From the NCBI RefSeq assembly GCF_026230105.1, contig NC_079478.1:15825653-15889652 (forward strand): 64,000 nucleotides of DNA, read 5' to 3'. Under the pieces are notes generated by a model. That model ran no database searches. It saw only the letters and a program-made list of their open reading frames with translations, and was not told the origin of the DNA. Shown in pieces: positions 13,620-25,455 of the stretch (position 1 is its first letter; every line of letters starts with the position of its first letter). A program made the translations under genes and the position numbers. This stretch comes from Diorhabda sublineata. Taxonomy: Eukaryota; Arthropoda; Insecta; Coleoptera; Chrysomelidae.

Positions 13620-15370
13620 ATTTTACTCACAGTTATCTTTTCAAATTTTTGACAATTATTGTTACCGTTTATTTAAAAGAATTATTGTCGTAAAAAATAC
13701 TTTTTATCGCACTTTCTTGTTCGTATATTGTCATCTCATGTTTACTCGTTTCGTCTTCTACATATTTAGATTCTCAAATGTTGAGATGATTTGCGATTAT
13801 TCATTTTTACTTTTGACTCATGAATATATCGAAATTTCAGTTTCAACATCACTGTAAAAATAAATTTGGTTCGTCTACGTCTATGGCAAAAAATAAAATA
13901 AATCTTCGTATGACTCCCTATATTAATTGAGCCTATACACATAGATTTTTTTGTATGCTGCCATTTCCATAAACAATTTTTAACGACAACAAAAAAGAAA
14001 TCAGTGAAACATTCACTGTTTTTAAATAAAATCTGATTATGTGGAATGCATATTTCGTTGAGTGAATTATTTCACATATGTTGTTCAGTTGATTGCTTAA
14101 TTTACTAATCAAAAATATTAATTTTAATACTATTGGTTAATAGTTAGTAAATTGTTAAGAGAGTTGATCATTTATTGATAATTTCCTCTTACTAGCGAAA
14201 AAATACCAATACTTGAGAAATCATAGTCTATCTTGAAAATGATATCAACTTTCACATACATATTTTCGTCAAGATTCTCTCGAGAAACTTAGCGTTTCCT
14301 ATAGGGAGCTTTTCATATTTCCCTGATATTTATATGCAGAAAAAAGCTAAAAAAATAGGAAGATTTGTAGTTAATCAAAAACATAAGATAATAAGGAAAG
14401 AACGAATCTTAGCCTTTATTGTTTCCACTACCACTACACCAATACTCACAATTATACTGACAGGAAAACAGTTTACCTTCAATCTCTTAAGATAACTTGG
14501 TTATCGAAACGCGCCTAAGACAGTGTAATTGTGAGTGTAGTGGTAGTGTAAACATTATGTTAAGTATGAATATCACCAACGGTTCCAGAATTTCCAACTT
14601 AGTTACAACACGTGTTGAAAATTCGATTTCACAAACGTTTGCCAAGGTATGAAGCGCAGGCTGCAAACACGTATGAAAAACTATGTTTTTGAACAATTAT
14701 TGTACAATGTACCATCAATTATTATACAATGTACTATCAATTATTATACAATGTACTATTTCGCCCTCCTTTCCCCTTTCCATTTCCCAAACTATTTCGA
14801 TCAGTTATTGGGGGGTGCAAATTTCACTTGGGACACCCTGTTTATCTTCAAGTCTCATAGAATATTACTAAAGAATCTCATTGAAAATGGAAAACGTTGA
14901 TATTATACTTATTTGCGGCTGCAGTGAACGATTCAGTTTTTTACAACTCTTACAATACACTACGCAACCCCAGTTATCCTTTATCCTTGCAAAAATATGT
15001 AATCAAATCGAAATGAACCTATTACACCTAATAATAATCTCGCTTCGTATATGTTATTATTACAGCAATTGTACTTTAATATTACACTTTATGGCGTTCA
15101 TAAAAGTTTAGTCGACAATTGTGGCTTTCGATGGAAATACTTAAAATTTTTTATTTATATTTTTATATTCATTTTTTTTGTGAGCGACTTTAAAATTATT
15201 GGTCAGATAAGACTCTGGTTCATTCAAATAGGGTAATTTGTGAAGAAACGTAATTACAGACATGGCGATCATCATTTATGGATCATCAGACTTTTTCTTC
15301 TTATTCTTATTTAATTATATACACTACTAAACTTCGACATTGTAACAAATTTCTCATTTAATTATAAATT
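13620..15370. other. Mostly non-coding stretch
   Basis: Apart from the 22-bp triplication there is no supported feature. GGGACACCCTGT near 14829 resembles the end of a DNA transposon, but no partner end was found. Confidence 0.4.
14694..14759. repeat. 22-bp tandem repeat, three copies
   Basis: Three consecutive copies of a 22-bp unit, CAATTATTATACAATGTACT plus AT. The second and third copies are identical; the first differs at two positions. Confidence 0.9.
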
Positions 15371-15379
15371 CTAATACTA

Positions 15380-15530
15380 TAACAGGTATATTCATCTACC
15401 ATTATCTGCTCCGTATCTTTTGATTTTGTTTCCTTAACTGCCATAACATCAATTTGATATTTTTTCATCATATTTATGAGATTCTTTAGAGCCGTATGTA
15501 CGTTTTATATTTCTTGTTCTTATCTTTATT
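15380..15530 (-). pseudogene. LINE endonuclease (APE-type) N-terminal fragment
   Basis: On the minus strand NLINMMKKYQIDVMAVKETK is followed by DTEQIMVDEYTCYS. This matches the start of an apurinic-type LINE endonuclease, where a conserved Glu lies in a pattern such as DIxGLQETR. Only the beginning of the domain survives. Confidence 0.55.
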
Positions 15531-15657
15531 TTCTTTTGTTAATTTTTTTCATTTTACTTCTATAATCTTTCCTTTCCGTGGACGTTATCCTTTCTATCCG
15601 TCTGTAGAGAATTATTGAAAATTCAAAAATTTTGTAGGTAGCTTAAATATTTTAGTA

Positions 15658-16135
15658 AGGCCACCATATTGCGTGACGTCATAGCTATAAAATAGACACT
15701 GAACATATGATACAAAGTAAATACGATTTTTTTTAATTATTCTAAAATAAACGTTATTATTGAGCTTTGATTATTAAAAATAGTTGGTTTTTTTATGATG
15801 CCAAGAAATTCTAATATACAACAAAAATGGTTTGAAAGTGTTGATTGTTTTGAAGATCCTGCAAGATGTAATTATTTTTGTTGCCAGGATCATTTTAATG
15901 TAAATAAGATTCAAAATTAACTTATTTTAATATTTTATAGTAATTAAGAACTTGACCTATAAAATATTTATTCACTTTATTCTTATATGTAGAAAAATGT
16001 TTTATTTATACGTAACTTATGAATAAAAACTGTATTAAAACAGCAAAACAGCACACGCTACGTTGCCGGCAACGATAACCTCGTGATCATCAAGTAGATG
16101 TCTTCTCTATGTATTTATTAAACATATGGCGACAA
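15658..16135 (+). mobile_element. Small element with a THAP-domain relic
   Basis: At about 15798-15920 the plus strand encodes PRNSNIQQKWFESV then ARCNYFCCQDHFNV before a stop. This is the Trp and C-x2-H half of a THAP zinc finger (CCQDHF); the leading CxxC is missing and the frame stops early. GGCCACCATATTGCG at the left and the complement of CATATGGCGAC at the right are imperfect inverted ends. CGTTGCCGGCAACG at 16061-16074 is a perfect palindrome. It could be a P-element-like derivative or an unrelated THAP gene fragment. Confidence 0.4.
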
Positions 16136-16139
16136 AACT

Positions 16140-17060
16140 GATAACCAGTGAAAATCGTTTTCGTATGTAGTTAAAAATTTGGAATTTTTGCGATTTTCAA
16201 TTAAATATTTACATATTATTTTTTCACTTTTAATCAAATATTTTACTTATTAACATTATTTCATATCAAGAACTTATGAAATAGACAAAAAAATAAATAC
16301 GTTTCAAAAAAGCTAGTAGCCTATTATGAGCAATATGAAATTTTAAGAAATTCTTCAAATTCTAGTGAATACTACTTTCCTCTACGATTTTCTATGCAAA
16401 TCAGTACAGGGTTCTATGTAAGAATAGAGAAAATCATCTCCATGAAAAACAAGATGCGTTGCCTGCAAAATATTCTTCAATGTATATTTTGAATTATGAA
16501 ATATTTCCTAAGCTGGTTACAGAAAAGTGAAAAGGTGATATACTCGATGAACTTCAATTTATGGCAATTGGAAAAAACCAAATTTCAAGTGTATTGCTAG
16601 TCGAAAATTTATTAGATGCATTTAAAGCTCCAAATTTGGAAAATATTGTACAAAATATCATCATGATGCGAGGAACAAATATAAGTGCCGATTTACACAG
16701 CCATCTAGAAAGATAATAGTCGTTATGTGAATTGGTAATTCACGACTAGCCTTCCTATCGGATTTCTTTTGGCTTCGCGTAAGCAACTGTGGCACTAGCT
16801 CAACTCTCCTTTCATTAACTCTTGGTCGTCTTCTACCATATATTTTGATGTTATTTTACATCGAGAATAACAGAAATTTCTACCTTTAGTAATGAAAAAA
16901 TATAGTCTATGTATGCAACAATATATTTCATTGCTAAACAGTAAAACAAGACCCAAATAGCTATTGTGTTAAGGGCAACATTTCTACATAACGGAAAAAA
17001 TTACATTCTATCAATATTTTTGTCTCCATATGCTCAAAATAAACTCAATGCTTGATTTAT
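16140..17060. other. Non-coding stretch
   Basis: No supported feature was seen. Confidence 0.4.
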
Positions 17061-17065
17061 ACAGG

Positions 17066-17690
17066 GTGTTCCTGGACTTGAGGACTAGATGACGTGAAAA
17101 TAATGCTGTGACATGAAAAAATTTTCTAATACGACCTCGTTTCTGAGTTATAGGGTTTTAAAGTTGCGAAATCAGAACTTATATTCAAGTATATTTGCAC
17201 ATTATGAATTTCTAGTGGATGTATGTTCATGTAAAATCTTATGATCATGGTATGATCATGGAACGAAATGATCGATAAAATAAACTTCCATTGTGTATAA
17301 GGCAGAATCTGGGAATCCTCTTCCAAGTTTAAAGAAATATCTACCGTAAACTTTGGAAGAGTAAGATGCCCACTTAGATCTTGGTTCTTCAATACCTTTG
17401 TGAGAATTTTTATAAATAATTACAATTTATGATAATTTTCTTCAGAATGTTTATTTATGTTAAATGGATTCCTTAGCATGTACAACGATTATTTATTCCA
17501 TCTACTACATGTACATACGTAATCATCCATTCCAAATTCATAATATTCCAGTATATAATTTATAAAATATACTTAAATATAAGTTCTGATTTCGCAAAAT
17601 TAAAGGCCTATAACTATGGGTCCTATTAGAAATTTTTTATGTCATAGCATGTCATGTCATCTAGTTATCAACTCCCGGAACTTTTCCAGT
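17066..17690. mobile_element. Foldback MITE
   Basis: About 130 bp at the left (from GTGTTCCTGGACTTG through GCGAAATCAGAACTTATAT) recurs in inverted form at the right (ATATAAGTTCTGATTTCGC through to the end with CTCCCGGAAC). The two arms enclose about 350 bp with no coding content. The size and structure fit a non-autonomous foldback element. Confidence 0.7.
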
Positions 17691-17699
17691 TTCCTGAAA

Positions 17700-18430
17700 C
17701 TTACTAATATTTTTATTTAATCTAAGATTTTCCCTTTCGTATCTCATACCTTACTTATTTAATTAATTGACTTTCCTCTTCTTCTGTAACTACTTCTTTC
17801 ATCTCTTTTTCTGTAATTATGTCTATTTTCATGCTGAAAATAATTTCATACCAATTTAACTGTTTTCTCTTGATGATTACTTTCTGTTTTGTTCTATCTC
17901 CTCCTTTATGGATGATTCATCTCAATTCTGTTCATCTTGGTTCATCTTTGTTCATTAAAGAAAAAGTTTCAATTATACTCATATTGATATTTTTTGTAGG
18001 TATCGTGTGTTTCAAAATAAACAATGTAGTACTTCTCAATATTCACCTGTATGCAAATATTCTAAAAGTCTGAATTTTGCTGATGAATATTAGTAAAAGC
18101 TTCTTCTAAATAATCTCAACATATAACTCTCCTACACACACAAGATGTCAACACATTCACTTCACTATAAGTATGAGCAAGTACTAACAGTTCTCTTTAA
18201 TTAATTCCACCATTCTTCCCTCTCGATATAACTTGTTATTTATATTGTTGTCAATGTAACTGTAATGAAATGAATAAGTTCAGGATCTTCTAGATCCATA
18301 CGAATATGCTGGCCCATAGTAACCAATTTATTAATTCCAAAATGTGTGATGTGGATTGAAGTGGTCACGATGAATTATATTCTCTACAAATTTTATTAAA
18401 TTCACCTGATACAATAAACGATCTGTACAG
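17700..18430. other. Non-coding stretch upstream of a LINE 3' end
   Basis: No motif was recognised. Some of it could be the untranslated 3' part of the adjacent minus-strand LINE. Confidence 0.35.
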
Positions 18431-18439
18431 CTGTGCTTG

Positions 18440-20060
18440 CCTTTAACATGTGGTAAGAAGCGTGCAGTCTAACTACCCCGTTGATCCGCATCCTCTGGTG
18501 TCACTGGTCGATGGTCAAGACTATGTTTTCGTTAACAATTCTGGCTTTGTAGCGGATCTACTTGTATGGTTCTCGCACTGGCTAAAATTAATTTTCGAGA
18601 CTAGGATGAATCCTAAATTTTCTATGGAGTCTATCGTCTCGATGAAGGATTCTACTATTTCAATCAATTAAATATTATAAAACTTTGCCTATTGCTTCTT
18701 AGTCAAAAAGATCAAATCAGTGTGTTCCGTCGCTAGTGATAGTCTATGGTCTTCAACGATATTCTCAACATCCGTATGGCACTGGTTAGCTTATCTTGGA
18801 TCTTTTTTTTGTTACTTCCAGTGATGAGGATAGCCACATCATGAGTTTAGCCTATAAGATAGCATTCATGGAGCAGCACTATCTTGAGAATATCATCACA
18901 GGATAAGTTCCAAGACTCCTGTTCTAGAAATGATCTTCGTGCAGCTCCTGCGGATTCTCTCGTATTTCTCAGAGCACCATCTATTTAATAAAAAAGCTGT
19001 CTGTCGCTAAAATATTTCTTTGTCATGCTGAATGTATAGAAATAACAGTGTACTTATCTTCCAACTCACTCGAATTGAAAACATTCGTCAATACGTCAAT
19101 TGTTCAAGTAGAATAATCTTCTTTGTGTGTAGTTTAATCTATTGTTCTGTATGAGACGTTTCTGTTCTTACTAAAGCCACATCAGCAGTTGATTTGCCAC
19201 TTAGAAAACCGAACTGCTTTCACTGCTGTTTGAAGCCTTGTATCTAGCATACACAGAGTCCGGTTCCTTGATGCATTGTTTGGTTCCCTTTTTTCCTTTA
19301 TTTATAAGAGCTATATTCTACATTTTCATCTTACTGGAAAAGTCCCAGTTTTCTGACATGTATTATACATATGATGTAGTAAGGCGAGAGCTATTTTTTA
19401 CATTAGTTTAAGAGTACAACTGCTGTTGCTAATTCTTCTTCTGTGAATAGAGGTATTTCGTGGAAAAAGACGTCTATTTGTCGAAATTGTCTTTCCTCGT
19501 GTGCAAAAAAAGGGCTGCAGCTATCACCTCCATTGTCTCTTCGTCTCGTGGTAGATTTTGCATACTAGTTTCTTCAGTAGAATTCTCCACCATAGTTCCT
19601 CGGGAGCGTTATCAATTTCGGCGCAGAATGCTTTCCAGTGCGATATTTCTTTTTTTGATTGCTAGAATGAGAAGTCTTTTTGCTGCTCGCTCTTCATCTT
19701 CACGCCTATTTACTTCAATCTAATTGTTGGTTCTCCTTTCTCTTCACGATCTCATTCGTAAGAATTGGACTCTCTCCTCAGGTTTGCATGTGTGCTCAAT
19801 GACTAGCTGCTCTGCGCCTTCTAAATTCTGACCAACTGTGATAGATTCATCTAGGACGTTCTAGTCGCGCTTGCTATGACCTCGGACGCAAAGGGGGTAT
19901 CTGACATTATCTCTCTCTGGTTTTCTCTTCTAAAGGTCTTTGTCGTTATTTAACACCTTTAGTCCGAGTTTAGATGCCATATCCAGGATTTTTGCCCCTT
20001 CGGGCCAGTGTCCTCGGATCCGTATTTAAAAGTTTTCCCCAAACATGATGCTACTTTGCG
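18440..20060 (-). pseudogene. R1/Jockey-type LINE, decayed
   Basis: On the minus strand, in order: DMASKLGLKVLNND and FASEVIASATRTSW (endonuclease region), a linker with AIKKRNIALESI and ELWWRILLKKLVCKIY, RT pieces INKGKKGTKQ and QFGFLSGKSTADVALVRTE, LLHECYLIG followed by a stop where YADDVA is expected, then the thumb region VEDHRLSLATEHTDLIFLTKK. The catalytic YADD is destroyed and there are many frameshifts. The clade call rests on the RT and linker pattern and is not exact. Confidence 0.7.
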
Positions 20061-20320
20061 TATTTTGTGAAACATCCTCCAATTAATCAATGCTGTCTTA
20101 TTACCGGTAGTAATCCCTTGCCAATGTTGTCAATTGCTATAATTCATGGTTCCTGAAGAGGAGTAATTCCTATACTAGTGCCAATTTCAAAAAATTAATC
20201 AACGAATATCTATCTCCCTCTTTCCTGGTTTTCGTACCCAGACTGAAGCTTTCTTATAGTTTTGTATGGAGTAATTTATATTTTCCATTTAGCTAATACA
20301 GGATGGTCGTATTAAGTAAT

Positions 20321-20660
20321 TTAGACTAAATTTGATGTGTTTTTTCTCACCCCTATTTGGTAATAGTACGAGACCTTGAAACTTCTGGAAATACCGCAGA
20401 CAAGCAGTAATAATAAATTTGCGGTTTCATTAACCATTATGTCAACTCGTTGAACCAGGTCATCTAAAACGACAGATTTGCGTCCTTGGCCCCCTTCATC
20501 ATGCACATTATTACGGCCATCTTTAAACTTTCGACACCATTCATGCACTCATGAAAACGAATCACACTTCGCAATTCACACTTGGCGGGAGTATCAATAA
20601 TGGCGGACATGTTTAGGTGGCTGTAGCTCAACGCCGACTGACGCCTGTATGTCAATAATG
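20321..20660 (-). pseudogene. Mariner transposase N-terminal fragment
   Basis: The minus strand reads CELRSVIRF near 20570 and then, after an apparent deletion and frame change, WCRKFKDGRNNVHDEGGQGR and KSVVLDDLVQRVD. This is the N-terminal helix-turn-helix and linker region of a mariner transposase. No catalytic domain follows. TGTCAATAATGGCGGA-like sequence occurs twice upstream, at about 20595 and 20649. Confidence 0.7.
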
Positions 20661-20779
20661 GCGGAGTGTGTAGTGCGAGAGCTTCGCTTTATTCTGCCCG
20701 TGTAGCGTCTGCACGGAGCGATAGGAGATTGAAAACAACGGTCCTTGGAATAAACTCAATTTAAACGTTAGAAGTTTTC

Positions 20780-23420
20780 TATGAGGAATGAAAAATGAAA
20801 CGATATTGTCAAGAAATATATTTTTATTTATATAAGAAAATAACAGTATAAAAACAGAAACAATATAGTTAAAATTTCATATATTTTACATTACAATATA
20901 ATATATATCTATGAAATATAAAGGCACATAAGAAAAATAAATAATTTGAAAAAAAAACTTTGAATAATTCAATAGAAAATATGATATTTGAATAGCTCTT
21001 AATGTGTTACAAAATATACAGTGCACATAGTAAATCACTTTATTTAACGTACTTCTCGTATTCCACCAGAATTTCAGTTGAATCAAATAAACTTTAAACT
21101 TTAAAATAACAATTTTAGTTAAAAAGCAATCCTAAGAAAATTTGAACCACAATAATTATAGAATATACACAATTTATGATTAATTTTGACGACCTAATTT
21201 GTTTTAAACTCTAGGACAACCTGTATGATTCTTTCTATAAAATGTTAACTAACTAGTTATAAGGCGTGAGCAATTCTTACGTGACTACACTAATTATTAC
21301 TAAAATATTTGTTATTTTTTTAGTTAAAATACCATAAGATAAAATCAATTTTCTTTACTATATAAAAAATTGGGTAGAGAAAACTTACATTATTATTACC
21401 ACTGTATAATTTCTTTCTATGAATATAGAAAAACTATGAATACACTCTTGATATCAATTTATAAATTGCTTAACTGTAACTGATTGATATGAAAATTGAT
21501 GTTAATTTTAAATTTTCCAAGTAAACATTCAAAATTAGCGATTTATAAAAAAATTCTGTCCTATTCACCCCACCAGAGACATTGTTGCCATCAATGCTAC
21601 ATTTTCTTTCTAAACATAAAACCTCAAATAAAATCAAAACATAATTAATTATTACACGAGTGCAAATATTATTCTTCGAAATCCGATTATTAAAAAACTC
21701 CATTTGAATCCAAATGCAAATTAATACAACTCCACACTCACATGTCTTCGCAGCTCAATACGTACGAGATACCAATTAAGAAAAGGACGTAGAAGCTGCT
21801 GCTCCATTAATTTTGCTTACTAAGATAACATTTCAATAATTAAAAAATCAAAAAAACATCGATGAAGATATTAGGTGACGAAGTAACTTGCGCGTGTATC
21901 CTTTTTTGATACAACATACCCGATGTTTACGTTCAATCCTTTTCGCGAGTTTCACGGCTAACACCAGGAGGTTTTCTTTTGCTTCTAATATCAAAAGCAG
22001 CGCATATCTATATTTAAAAAATATAAACTATTGGAATAAAGATGATATGGTATACTTTGATGAAAAATAAGTTAAGAAGAAGATAGATTTTGATAATATA
22101 CTTATTCAACGATATACCTTCACGTGATCACAATCATCAAAATAAATTTTATTGATCTAAATAAAATTATTTGAGATATGTTTCCTATCTTTCTATTTCT
22201 TTCTTTAAGGAATTGAGGCTCTGTTGAAAGTAGATTCTATAACAGATACATTTAACCTAACAAAAGGATAATATGAAGCGTTGTTGAAAATTTCATGCAA
22301 TTTTCTTAATAGACATACGTCTATTATTACAATGTTTAAACGTCAAAATACTTTATCCAGACAAACCTACCTCTACATTTCACAAGAATCGAGAAGCACC
22401 AGTTTTGAACCTATTATCCGTGAGTGTCAAGATTTTCTTGGTTCTGCTAACCTTTCACTTGTTGTATAGAAAAGATATTTTTCGTAGAACTATTCTAATT
22501 AACCATATAAAGGAGTGAATCCAAACAAATTCATTTGAAATTAATAATTCTGAACTATCTTCCTTGATTCTTCAAGAAATCACAAGAGTATTATTTTATT
22601 CGTGCCAAAGGTTTCCTGCAATGAATCTTACCATACTTCAATTGGGGTAATAGCAACAATAAAAACGTTATAACTCAGTTTTTGAAGGAAAAGTAAAGTA
22701 AATTAGTTTCTGTCAACTTTAAGACAAATGTGAAATTTGTAGAAAAACAAACGCTTAATTTTGAGACAATCTCATCTCATTAATTTTGATCAGAATATTG
22801 GAAAATGCATTGTTATCTCTTTTGAAATAGAATTATACCTAATTCATTAGCTTAATAATTTCATATAATATTAGCCTCCCCAAAGTAGTTTTCTTTCATA
22901 ATTAATTTTAATTTGTATAAGCATCTTCTTTTCCTTGTCCACTATATAAGATAAAAAGCTCCTGTACTATCACTTGAAGATTCAATGACTTAATATTTTT
23001 CCATTTTTATATTTTCCCTCGTTATACCAACATTTAAATGATAGTTAAAAAGAATAGTAAAAAGAGTTCTTTGTTCTGATTAAGCATTTGAACCAAACTA
23101 TACCGTTGAGATGAAGGCTTGTTATGGGAAGTATAACAGTGACTTTTCTCTAGGAAAATCCACCATAACTGACCAATATACCGAACTTAAACTTGCTTTT
23201 AAGAGCGTCGAATATGATCAAGCATTTGCATCTTCAAGAGTATAAAGTTCTTAGAATCGCGGTTTGAAGATAGTATGCATTACGAAGATATATGAATTTT
23301 ACATTATTCTTTGTACCTAAAAACGATTCTTTCCAAAGAATGCTGCGTTTCCTGGCAATGAAAAAAAAAACAACATTAATCTGATGATTTGGAGCATTAA
23401 ATAGAGCTTTTAAGTGAAAA
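20780..23420. other. Long AT-rich non-coding stretch
   Basis: No coding exon could be supported. TAGGACAACCTGTATG near 21211 looks like a transposon end without a visible partner. Confidence 0.4.
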
Positions 23421-23429
23421 TACAATCGA

Positions 23430-23660
23430 TGTGATCGTGGATGGAACCTGTATTCAACACTATAGTCTGAATCTAGCAGAAACGTAATAATGGACTAGGT
23501 TATAGCCCTATGCAGAAGAGACTATCCTTTATCGCCAAAACAATGCCTCATACCACGTTCAATTTGATAAAAGCAATAGAAAAATTCAATTAGCTCTCGC
23601 ACCCAACACATTTTCCAGATCTGGCTGTTTTCACCAAAGGAAGAGGAATCGAATGTAGTA
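23430..23660 (+). pseudogene. Decayed mariner fragment
   Basis: Reading across frames gives RLSFIAKTMPHTTF, where a KTIFHQDNAPxH block would be expected, followed by LSHPTHFPDLAVF, which resembles HPPYSPDLAPSDF. Both later catalytic positions are altered. No ends were found. Confidence 0.5.
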
Positions 23661-23759
23661 ATCATTGATAAAATAGATGCCTATTTCAAAACAATAAATT
23701 CGTTATTACACTGATTCTATCAATATTTTGAAACTATTTTGATCAATAAAACAAAATTT

Positions 23760-24870
23760 GATCTGTACACTACATCTATTGATCATTCTTTGATCATTTT
23801 GATTGATCAATATCAACAACAATATCATGATATTTTGCTAAGATGATTAAGCAACTAAGTGACGCTATTATTACTAATTTGAACTGTTATCATGGGTTCC
23901 GGTAATTCAATTTTCTCCATTTATTATTGCGTACCTAAGCGTAAGAACAAATCAGTTCCACTCTAATATTGTCGATCATTTCATATGTTAATTCCTTTAA
24001 CTCTAGTTTGATTATAGGTATGTAAACCGTACCATATTTTTCTGAAGCTACTACTTATTTCTTAATTGAATTTGTCTATTTCCTATTGAACCGGAAGGTA
24101 TCAAATTTTTAACCATGTTCTCATAAAAAGCGTACAAAAGAAACCTTGGTTTGATTCTCCAGACACATCACAATAAGCATCAAATTCCAAATTCCTGTAT
24201 CAATTCCAACCGTACAACTTAATAAAGAGTGTAGTAGGGGTGGCACGGACATTTAATTTGCTTCCCAATGCTCAAAGCTTCTAAATAGTGAATTCATAAT
24301 GTGTTATTATGAAAAACTCAACCTCATCAAAGGTATGTTCCATATTTTTGTGTAGTTTAAGCTCAAATTTCAATACAATTCAAGAGAAATTTAATACCTG
24401 CACACCTTTATATTTTTATATTGATTGGACTGATTTTATTGTATGATCTGCAATGAAGTTGAAGTAGAAGAGTTCAGAAGGAGATTAACTATGAGGTAAG
24501 AGCTTGGCGAATTCGAATTTCTCTAATTTTTGAATTATGTAAGTACATACAATCAAACTGAAGTTTGATCATTTCCAGAAAAACATATATTTTACCAACA
24601 ATGCAGTTAATGAACATAAGGAAACTTTGGAAGCACTCAGATATTTATATTACTTATGCAATTTTCTCATTATTTACCCAAACTGACATTTCTCTGACTA
24701 ATCTCTCAAAGATACGTATGCCCAAAACAATAATTTCTTTATAAATACTCTTGAGCAGTTACCTGTGTTCAGGCAAGTACTAACAACTTAGTATAAATAA
24801 TATACAAACACATTTATCGACTCCAGACCGTCACCAAAAATTTCATACATCAGTTATTAATTCCTTTTAT
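23760..24870. other. Downstream region of the host gene, non-coding
   Basis: This lies 3' of the stop codon at 24873-24875 of the minus-strand gene. It may contain its 3' untranslated region, but no unambiguous polyadenylation site could be assigned. Confidence 0.4.
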
Positions 24871-24872
24871 TA

Positions 24873-25455
24873 CTAATATGGATGAACGCTGGCTATTCCT
24901 ACACGTCCATTATTTCCTACAGAACTGTTCGTTCTGTGCAACATCTCCGATAAATGTTTCTTAGTATTTTTATCCATTCTCATTTTCGGTTCGACATAGC
25001 TATGTCTATATCCGGCTGAATTCTTAACTTGTTTCTGGTTTTTAATGAACTTTTGATCAAATTTCATCTCACCAACTTTATCAATCTCTATACTAGATTT
25101 TGAGTAACCATCTAAAAATCTGTCAGATTCCGGTAATTCTTGAAAATGTCTATCTCGATCTCGATTCAATCGTTCAATGTCTTCATCGTATCCTCCACTG
25201 TCCATGTACGATCGCCTTTTCAATTCCTTTGCTATTTCATTCGAATTTTTTCTGTGCTCTTCTTCGATTAACGAAAACATTGATCGTCTTTTTGGATCGA
25301 ATTTGTCAGTTTGGCGATATCTGTCCATTGGAGGATCCCTGTCTCGATGCATTTCTCTGTTTCGTTCTCTGTAACGAACTTCTTCGGAGATGTGTCTTGG
25401 TGCTGGAGTAGGTTTTGGATCTTCTAAATGGTGTCCTCTGTGATCGTTGAAATAT
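24873..25455 (-). CDS. Host gene last coding exon
   Basis: The acceptor is CTTTGTTTTAG. The frame opens YFNDHRGHHLEDPKPTPAPR, continues through a charged region DRYRQTDKFDPKRRSMF and IERLNRDRDRHFQELP, and stops at 24873-24875 after ASVHPY. The intron before it is 125 bp. This exon is the most evenly composed part of the protein and the best place to look for conservation. Confidence 0.85.
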
